Below, piece by piece: positions 59,187 to 64,000 of a stretch of 64,000 nucleotides of DNA. The stretch is from contig CAZETS010000023.1 in the NCBI GenBank assembly GCA_964515335.1, positions 1-64,000 on the forward strand. Reading direction: 5' to 3'. Numbering within the stretch: position 1 is the stretch's first letter; each line of letters begins with the position of its first letter. The position numbers and the translations under genes were made by a program. The notes beneath the pieces are model-generated. The model was not told the origin of the DNA. It did not search any database and saw only the letters and a program-made list of their open reading frames with translations. Source of the DNA: TMED88 sp964515335. Its GTDB lineage: Bacteria; Myxococcota_A; UBA9160; UBA4427.

Positions 59187-59672
59187 TCCGTGTTCTCCTT
59201 GTCGGTCCGGTTGGTCCGGCCACCCCCTGGCGGCCTCGCCGATTCACGCGCCGTGATCGCTCCAGCGGAGCCCTCGGTGCCGAGTCGTTTCGGTAAGGGG
59301 CGAGCGGCGCTCCCATCTGCATTGCCGGGCGCCTTCGCGGCAACGACCCTGTGACGAACTCTTCGGCAGTGCGCGATCAAGCTAGCGCCCGGTCGTTCGT
59401 GCAATACGCAGCATGGCGTTGCACGTGTTGTTCGGAGCTATGTCAAATGAAATCAGGTGCCGGAATGCTCGCGCCGCAGTCCATGTTTCGATGATCGTGT
59501 CGGCACGGCACACTCGGTTCCGTGGTTTGCACGCCATATGTGGCGCGCGTGCACCGAGAACTACGGAGTCACGCAGCAGCCGGAGGCATCGCGTCGCATG
59601 TGACGAATCGCGACATGATGCGCAAGGTCAGGCGAGCGCCCGGCGATCCGAGGCGTCGACCGGCTCGCTCGG
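59187..59672. other. 486-base A/T-richer region with no clear gene
   Basis: Between the small barrel gene and the autotransporter stop this stretch is visibly lower in G/C than the rest, especially 59390-59620. It holds the AAGGAG of the barrel gene but no recognisable coding frame: frames that stay open here lack family resemblance and ribosome-binding sites. It may be a remnant of a deleted or transferred element. Confidence 0.5.
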
Positions 59673-62600
59673 CTACCAGCGGAACAGGATCCCCGCCGAG
59701 AGGACGTGGGTGGTGTGGTACTCGCCGATCTCGACGTCGTAGTGGGTCGAGAGCAGCGGCACGTCGCCGAGCATCATCACGTAGCCCAGGCCGAGCGTGA
59801 AGGCGTTGCGGTCGGGCTCGGTTCCCGCGGTGACGAACGGCGTGGCGCCCGGCGTGGCGTAGAAGACCGCCGGAACGTGGCGCCCGCGATCTCCATGGTC
59901 GACCGACCAGGCCGCGCGCAGCTCGGGCTCGATGCCGAACTCGCCTTCGAGCGTAAAGACGCGGCTGACGCGGGCGCCGAGCGTGAGCAGCAGCGAGTCG
60001 AAGCTGAGGCTCGGAACCTGCAGCGAGAGGTCGCCCGCGCCGATCTCGGTGATTGCGTCCTGTCCGGCCTGCAGGTACTGGAAGCGCGCAAACGGGTGGA
60101 GCCGGGCGCGCCGGCGGTGTCCGAAGTGCCCGCCGATCTCGACGAGACCGCCCCACTCGGTGCCCGCGAAGTCGGCGACGGCGTGCCGGTCGAGGCTCGT
60201 GAACGCGATGTGGCGGTCGGTCTGCAGGCCGCTCCAGGCGAAGCGCACGGCGGCGCCGGCGTGGAAGCGCGGGGTGCGGAATCCCGTCCACAGCGCCGTC
60301 TGGACCGTGTCGGCGGTGCCCCGAAAGAAGCCGCTGTCGTTCTCCACCCACTGCCGCGTGTAGCCGACGGCGAGACCCGCGCGCCAGTACTCCGAGCCGG
60401 GTATCGGCAGGCGATCGGAGAACCGGTAGTCGACTCCGCCCGACAGGCCGAACGCGTTCGCGTCGAGGTTGCTCGCGTTGCCGCGTCCCTCCCAGGCGCC
60501 GAAGATGCCGAGCGGCTCGAGCCACGCGCCCGGACCTCCGCGCGAACGCGGGGGCGCCTCCACGCCGGGCAGGCGAACGTCTGCCGGCGCGAGGGCGGGA
60601 GGGCGCGTCAACTCCCAGCTGCTCGCGCGCAGCCGCCGCGAGATCGTGTCCGCGAAGGCCTGCGCGTTGGCGATGCGCGGGTTCGTGAAGGCCGAGAGCG
60701 TCTCGCCGGCGAGCTGGTCGAGGACCGCCGGCGCCTGGCTCGTTCGCAGCGGGGCCAGCGCGTTGCGGATGACCCGCGCATCCGGCGAGCCCGAGCCCGT
60801 GACCTGCTCGAGCGCGTTGGCGGTGGAGACCTGATTGGGCGTCGTGCCCAGGGAGCCGAGCCCGCTGAAGTCCTCCTGGACGGAGAGCTGGACCGAGCTG
60901 CCCACGATGGTCGGCGGGTTCACGACGTTCACGAAGGCCAGGTCGTCGAGCGCCTGGCCCGCCACCGAGCCGGGCGCGATCGCGCCGGCCGAGAGCACCG
61001 TGTAGGCGACGGGCAGCGAGTAGTCGCCGGCCACCAGGTCGAGCTCCCAGCTGGGCGAGTCGAGCGAGGCGGTGCCGGTGACCGCGAGCAAGGAGGCCGC
61101 GCCCGTGTCGTCCAGGGACACCTCCAGCACCGAGCCAGCGCCAAAGGTGGCGCTGCTGCCCACCGAAAGCGTCGTCGTCGGGCCGCCCACCACGACCCGG
61201 CCGAAGCTCTCGAGGCTGCCACCGATGCTGCCTGCCACGTTGACGAGGCGTCCGCCGCCCTCGACCCGGGCCAGCGATGTGTTGCTGAGGGCGGCGTCGA
61301 GCTGAAGCGTTCCGGCGCTCACCGTGGTCCGTCCCGAGTGGAGTGCCGCATTGGTCAGGATCAGCGATCCGGCGCCGGTCTTCGAGACGTCGCCGGGCCC
61401 CGAGAGGCTCCCGCCGAAGGACTGCACGTCGTCCACCGCGAACTCGGCGACGGCCCCGATCGCCGCCACGTCGATCGTGTTGCCGAGCGCGAACGTGTCG
61501 CCGGCGAGCGTCCCCCCGGCGACCCGGGTGAGGTCGGCGGAGGTGATGCCCTGGCGCAGCACGCGGCCGGCGCCCTCCTTGTGCAGCTCCCCCGTACCGC
61601 TGATCGATCCGACGTGCGTGCCGTCAGTGGCTTGATCGAAGATCACGCGCGCCGTGACGGCCTCGAGGGTGACCGAGCCGGGCAGGCTCGCTGTCGTGCC
61701 GCGCACGTCGCCCCCGGCCACCACGAGGCCGCCGGTGAACGTGTTCGCGCCGCTCAGCAGCAGCGGCGCGAGGCCCGACTTGCGAACCGATCCGCCGCCG
61801 GTGATCGATCCGGCGAAGGCCGTCGCGCCGTTCTGCACGAGCCACAGCTCGCTGCCGCTGGCTACGTTCACGTCTCCCTGGAGCGAGTCCGGGGTGGCCT
61901 GCAGTGTGCCGCTCTCCACTTCGGTTCCGCCGCTGTGGGTCGCCGTGCCGCCGCTCAGGAAGAGCGTCCCGAAGCCCGACTTCACCAGCCGTCCCGCGCC
62001 GCTTACGTTGCCCGCGAAGCTGCGCGTCTGCGAGGTGTCGTCGATCTGGAATCGGAGGCTGGTGTCTTCGTCGAGCTGGAAGTCGCCCGGCAGCGAGACG
62101 TCGTTGCCGACGAGCGTCCCCGTGACGACGTGCGTGTTGCCCGTATAGGTGTTCGTGCCGGAAAGGGTCAGTGTGGCGGGGCCGTCGACGACCACTCCGC
62201 CGGCGCCGGTGATGTTCTCGTCGAACGTGAAGTCGTCGTCGTAGCGGAAGCCGAGCGTGCCGTTAGCGTCGACCTGCACGGTGAGGGCGATCGGGTCGTC
62301 GTCGGCGTCGGTCAGGCCGCTCCGCATGTCGAGGTTGACCAGGTCGGCCCGGCCGTTTCGAACGTGCAGCAAGACGAAGCTCTGCGCGACGTCGTCAGCG
62401 GTGGTGACGATGAAGGCCGGCGCGTCGCTGCCGTCGATGTCCACGCGTTGGCCGGGGCCGGAGGCCGTCGACAGGTCGATGGCCGGCAGCGGGTCCTCGA
62501 GCGGGATCGAGAGGTTCAGGAGGCTCTCCGCAACGCGTAGGCTCACGTAGTCGACGTTGACGCTCGCCGTTCGTTGGTTGGCCTCTTCGATGCCGGCGAA

Positions 62601-62756
62601 GAGCGAGCCCGGGGTCTGCGGAGTGAGGCTCACGCTCGTCGTGTTCGTGATCGGCACTGTCAGATCGGGCGTCGGCGGGTCGCTCTGCTGGGCGCGCGCC
62701 GGGCCCGTCAGGAGCAGCGCGGTGAGCGCTCCGGCCGTCGCCAGTCGCGTGAGCAA
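59673..62756 (-). CDS. autotransporter (type Va) with beta-helix passenger
   Basis: The 1027-residue protein has a signal peptide (ATAGALTALLLTGPARAQ), a long passenger of repetitive Gly/Thr/Ser/Val strands with autotransporter-repeat motifs (GAGGVVVDGPATLTLSGTNTYTGNT, GRLVKSGFGTLFLSG, GDVSKTGAGSLILTN) and a C-terminal barrel domain of about 280 residues ending THVLSAGILFRW. The barrel shows GGVDYRFSDRLP, WRAGLAVGYTRQW and alternating aromatic strands. It is secreted to the surface by its own barrel. Start is TTG 62756; a GAGGGG (in the upstream gene's TGA) lies 7 bases before. It follows the TPR gene by 11 bases. Confidence 0.9.
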   Translation of the reverse strand: MLTRLATAGALTALLLTGPARAQQSDPPTPDLTVPITNTTSVSLTPQTPGSLFAGIEEANQRTASVNVDYVSLRVAESLLNLSIPLEDPLPAIDLSTASGPGQRVDIDGSDAPAFIVTTADDVAQSFVLLHVRNGRADLVNLDMRSGLTDADDDPIALTVQVDANGTLGFRYDDDFTFDENITGAGGVVVDGPATLTLSGTNTYTGNTHVVTGTLVGNDVSLPGDFQLDEDTSLRFQIDDTSQTRSFAGNVSGAGRLVKSGFGTLFLSGGTATHSGGTEVESGTLQATPDSLQGDVNVASGSELWLVQNGATAFAGSITGGGSVRKSGLAPLLLSGANTFTGGLVVAGGDVRGTTASLPGSVTLEAVTARVIFDQATDGTHVGSISGTGELHKEGAGRVLRQGITSADLTRVAGGTLAGDTFALGNTIDVAAIGAVAEFAVDDVQSFGGSLSGPGDVSKTGAGSLILTNAALHSGRTTVSAGTLQLDAALSNTSLARVEGGGRLVNVAGSIGGSLESFGRVVVGGPTTTLSVGSSATFGAGSVLEVSLDDTGAASLLAVTGTASLDSPSWELDLVAGDYSLPVAYTVLSAGAIAPGSVAGQALDDLAFVNVVNPPTIVGSSVQLSVQEDFSGLGSLGTTPNQVSTANALEQVTGSGSPDARVIRNALAPLRTSQAPAVLDQLAGETLSAFTNPRIANAQAFADTISRRLRASSWELTRPPALAPADVRLPGVEAPPRSRGGPGAWLEPLGIFGAWEGRGNASNLDANAFGLSGGVDYRFSDRLPIPGSEYWRAGLAVGYTRQWVENDSGFFRGTADTVQTALWTGFRTPRFHAGAAVRFAWSGLQTDRHIAFTSLDRHAVADFAGTEWGGLVEIGGHFGHRRRARLHPFARFQYLQAGQDAITEIGAGDLSLQVPSLSFDSLLLTLGARVSRVFTLEGEFGIEPELRAAWSVDHGDRGRHVPAVFYATPGATPFVTAGTEPDRNAFTLGLGYVMMLGDVPLLSTHYDVEIGEYHTTHVLSAGILFRW

Positions 62757-62767
62757 GGCCCGGCCCC

Positions 62768-63598
62768 TCAGCCGTCGAGCCCGCCGGCCTTCCTGATGCG
62801 GCGGCGGTACTTACGGGCCGTAGACTCCTTGCCCGTCTGCTCGAAGACGTCGGCCGCGAACCCGTAGATGCGCAGCATCTGCGGGTCGGTCCGCTCGTAG
62901 CGGCTCTCGTAGAGCTCGACGGCACGTTCGGTGTGCCTGCGCGCCTGGCGGGCATCGCCGAGGCGCATCTCGGCGCCGGCCACCGTGACGTGGATGTTCG
63001 CGAGGGCGATGGGATCGCCTTGGTCCGTCCCATCGAGGGCCGCGAGCGAGCGCAGGCCGTAGGAGCGCACGCGCTTCGGATCGTCGATCCCGGCGGCGAC
63101 CTGCATCAGCTGCCCGAGGATCAGCCCCACCTCGGGATCCTTGCGGCCGCGCTTCTCGATCAGGATGTTCGAGGCCCGCACGTACAGCCGCTCGGCTCGA
63201 TCCCAGTGATCGAGTTCCTGGTGGGCGCCGGCGAGCTTGACGAGCGGCTTCGTGAGCTGCTCGCTGCTCGGTCCGTACACGCTCTCGTAGACCGGGATCG
63301 CCTGCTCGAGGGCCTTCGCGGCGTCCGCGTAGCGGCCGAGCTGATAGTTCACCGCGCCCAGGTTGTAGGCCAGCACGCCGGTCTGCTCGTCGCGCGGGCC
63401 GAGCTCGCGCGTTGCCGCGAGCAGGGCGCGGCGCGCATGGACGACCGCCGACTCGAGATCCTTCGCGGCGACCGCTTCTCGATAGCGCTCGTACTGCTCC
63501 GTGTAGTCGGCGGCTCGCGCGCCGGGGCACGCGAGGGCGACCGCGGACGCGGTCAGGAGCAGCAGCGCGAAGCGATGAGCCAGGATTGACCTCGGCAC
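62768..63598 (-). CDS. exported TPR-repeat protein
   Basis: The 276-residue product has a signal peptide (LAHRFALLLLTASAVALACPGARA) and TPR-type helices (YREAVAAKDLESAVVHARRALLAATRELG, LGAVNYQLGRYADAAKALEQAIPVYE, KLAGAHQELDHWDRAERLYVRASNILIEKRG, LGDARQARRHTERAVELYESRY). It resembles kinesin-light-chain-like TPR proteins. As the first gene of a two-gene unit with an autotransporter 11 bases downstream, it may help its secretion or work in the same periplasmic process. GTG start 63598 has no strong ribosome-binding site. Confidence 0.8.
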   Translation of the reverse strand: MPRSILAHRFALLLLTASAVALACPGARAADYTEQYERYREAVAAKDLESAVVHARRALLAATRELGPRDEQTGVLAYNLGAVNYQLGRYADAAKALEQAIPVYESVYGPSSEQLTKPLVKLAGAHQELDHWDRAERLYVRASNILIEKRGRKDPEVGLILGQLMQVAAGIDDPKRVRSYGLRSLAALDGTDQGDPIALANIHVTVAGAEMRLGDARQARRHTERAVELYESRYERTDPQMLRIYGFAADVFEQTGKESTARKYRRRIRKAGGLDG

Positions 63599-63655
63599 GC
63601 GCGGCAGTATACGAAAGGTGCTCCGCGCGGGCTCCAGGCGGCTCGGGCCGGGCTC

Positions 63656-64000
63656 TCAGTCGATCCCGCCCAGATCGTCCAGGAACGCGCTCTCGACGAT
63701 GTCTGCCTCGGCCTGCTCGTGGGTCAGCAGGTCGAGGGCCAGCGTCCGGAAGGTGTCTCGCGCCGTCGACCAGGCGTGGGCCGTCCCCGCGGCCTGCTCG
63801 GTCTCCTTGACGAGAGCGTCCATGCGGCGGTTGAACACGGCGTGCTGCTGCATCAGCCCGGTCGCCTGGCGGCTGAATCTCGGCGCGGCGGTCAGCGCCT
63901 CGGCCAGGTAGCCGCCGCGCTCCTCCAGCTCGAAGCGCACCGGAAGGTGGCGGCCCAGGTCGCCCAGCAGGGCGAGGGCGCTGGCCACGTCGGTCGCCGT
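63656..64000 (-). CDS. hemerythrin-like domain protein, 5' end beyond the window
   Basis: About 115 residues are visible; the frame is open through base 64000, so the N-terminus is missing. The segment ALLGDLGRHLPVRFELEERGGYLAEALTAAP, FSRQATGLMQQHAVFN and LLTHEQAEADIVESAF resembles the helices and His/Glu pattern of a hemerythrin/HHE-type domain, where conserved His and Glu residues bind a di-iron centre. The first metal-binding His of the N-terminus would lie outside the window. Identification is tentative. Confidence 0.55.
   Translation of the reverse strand, partial: TATDVASALALLGDLGRHLPVRFELEERGGYLAEALTAAPRFSRQATGLMQQHAVFNRRMDALVKETEQAAGTAHAWSTARDTFRTLALDLLTHEQAEADIVESAFLDDLGGID

Noticed and set aside
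59413..59742. 109-codon frame in the A/T-richer gap
   Set aside because: No ribosome-binding site, no recognisable motif, Arg/Ser-rich and overlapping the autotransporter stop.
59706..62540. A long + strand frame antisense to the autotransporter
   Set aside because: Composition is Arg/Gly/Val/His-rich without structure and it is exactly opposite a convincing autotransporter gene; no signal peptide or ribosome-binding site.

Overview
The window is a gene-dense, very GC-rich stretch (G/C-saturated third codon positions, many GTG starts and some TTG or possibly CTG) from a Gram-negative bacterium. Gram-negative identity is supported by a TonB-dependent receptor, a TolC-family protein, an autotransporter, a DUF481 barrel and several lipoproteins. 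Gene content (LLM-class flavin oxidoreductases, CaiB-type CoA transferase, acyl-CoA ligase, PEP-CTERM protein, phytanoyl-CoA dioxygenase, Eis-like acetyltransferase) suggests an uncultured lineage of the old Deltaproteobacteria (Myxococcota or Binatota-like). That placement is inference. I see no rRNA, tRNA, CRISPR array, integrase or insertion sequence.

Layout. 0-7.3 kb: di-heme cytochrome c peroxidase, then an LLM oxidoreductase / TonB receptor / AraC regulator / second LLM oxidoreductase module, then a PEP-CTERM protein. 7.4-17.3 kb: a giant TPR-sulfatase-fold lipoprotein, a patatin, an MscS channel, ApaG, an SGNH hydrolase and a DUF481 barrel. 17.6-31 kb: thiolase-like protein, DUF4136 lipoprotein, a leftward four-gene set (coiled-coil protein, APH-ATPase fusion, mono-heme cytochrome, ProA-like dehydrogenase), universal stress protein, metallophosphoesterase, a coupled D-2-hydroxyacid dehydrogenase and phytanoyl-CoA dioxygenase pair, and a fused alpha/beta E1 dehydrogenase. 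31-41 kb: a PKD plus sugar-dehydrogenase-like surface protein, saccharopine-dehydrogenase-like reductase, alpha/beta hydrolase, nitronate monooxygenase, TolC protein, CDP-alcohol phosphatidyltransferase and Eis-like acetyltransferase.

41.2-48.9 kb is the most notable part. A glycosyltransferase is followed by a tightly packed operon: PEP mutase fused to a nucleotidyltransferase, phosphonopyruvate decarboxylase, a free nucleotidyltransferase, 2-aminoethylphosphonate (AEP) transaminase, a CdsA-like membrane protein and a CDP-alcohol phosphatidyltransferase. Read as a pathway this makes AEP from phosphoenolpyruvate, activates it as CMP-AEP, and offers a membrane enzyme able to transfer it to a lipid alcohol. 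It is therefore a candidate complete phosphonolipid biosynthesis operon.

48.9-64 kb: an FGGY sugar kinase, a DevB-DevA exporter pair with no DevC permease between them, an amidohydrolase, a small unknown protein whose stop codon begins a 17-bp tandem repeat, an acyl-CoA ligase / enoyl-CoA hydratase / CaiB CoA-transferase catabolic set, a small outer-membrane barrel, and a TPR-protein plus autotransporter pair. A partial hemerythrin-like gene runs off the right edge.
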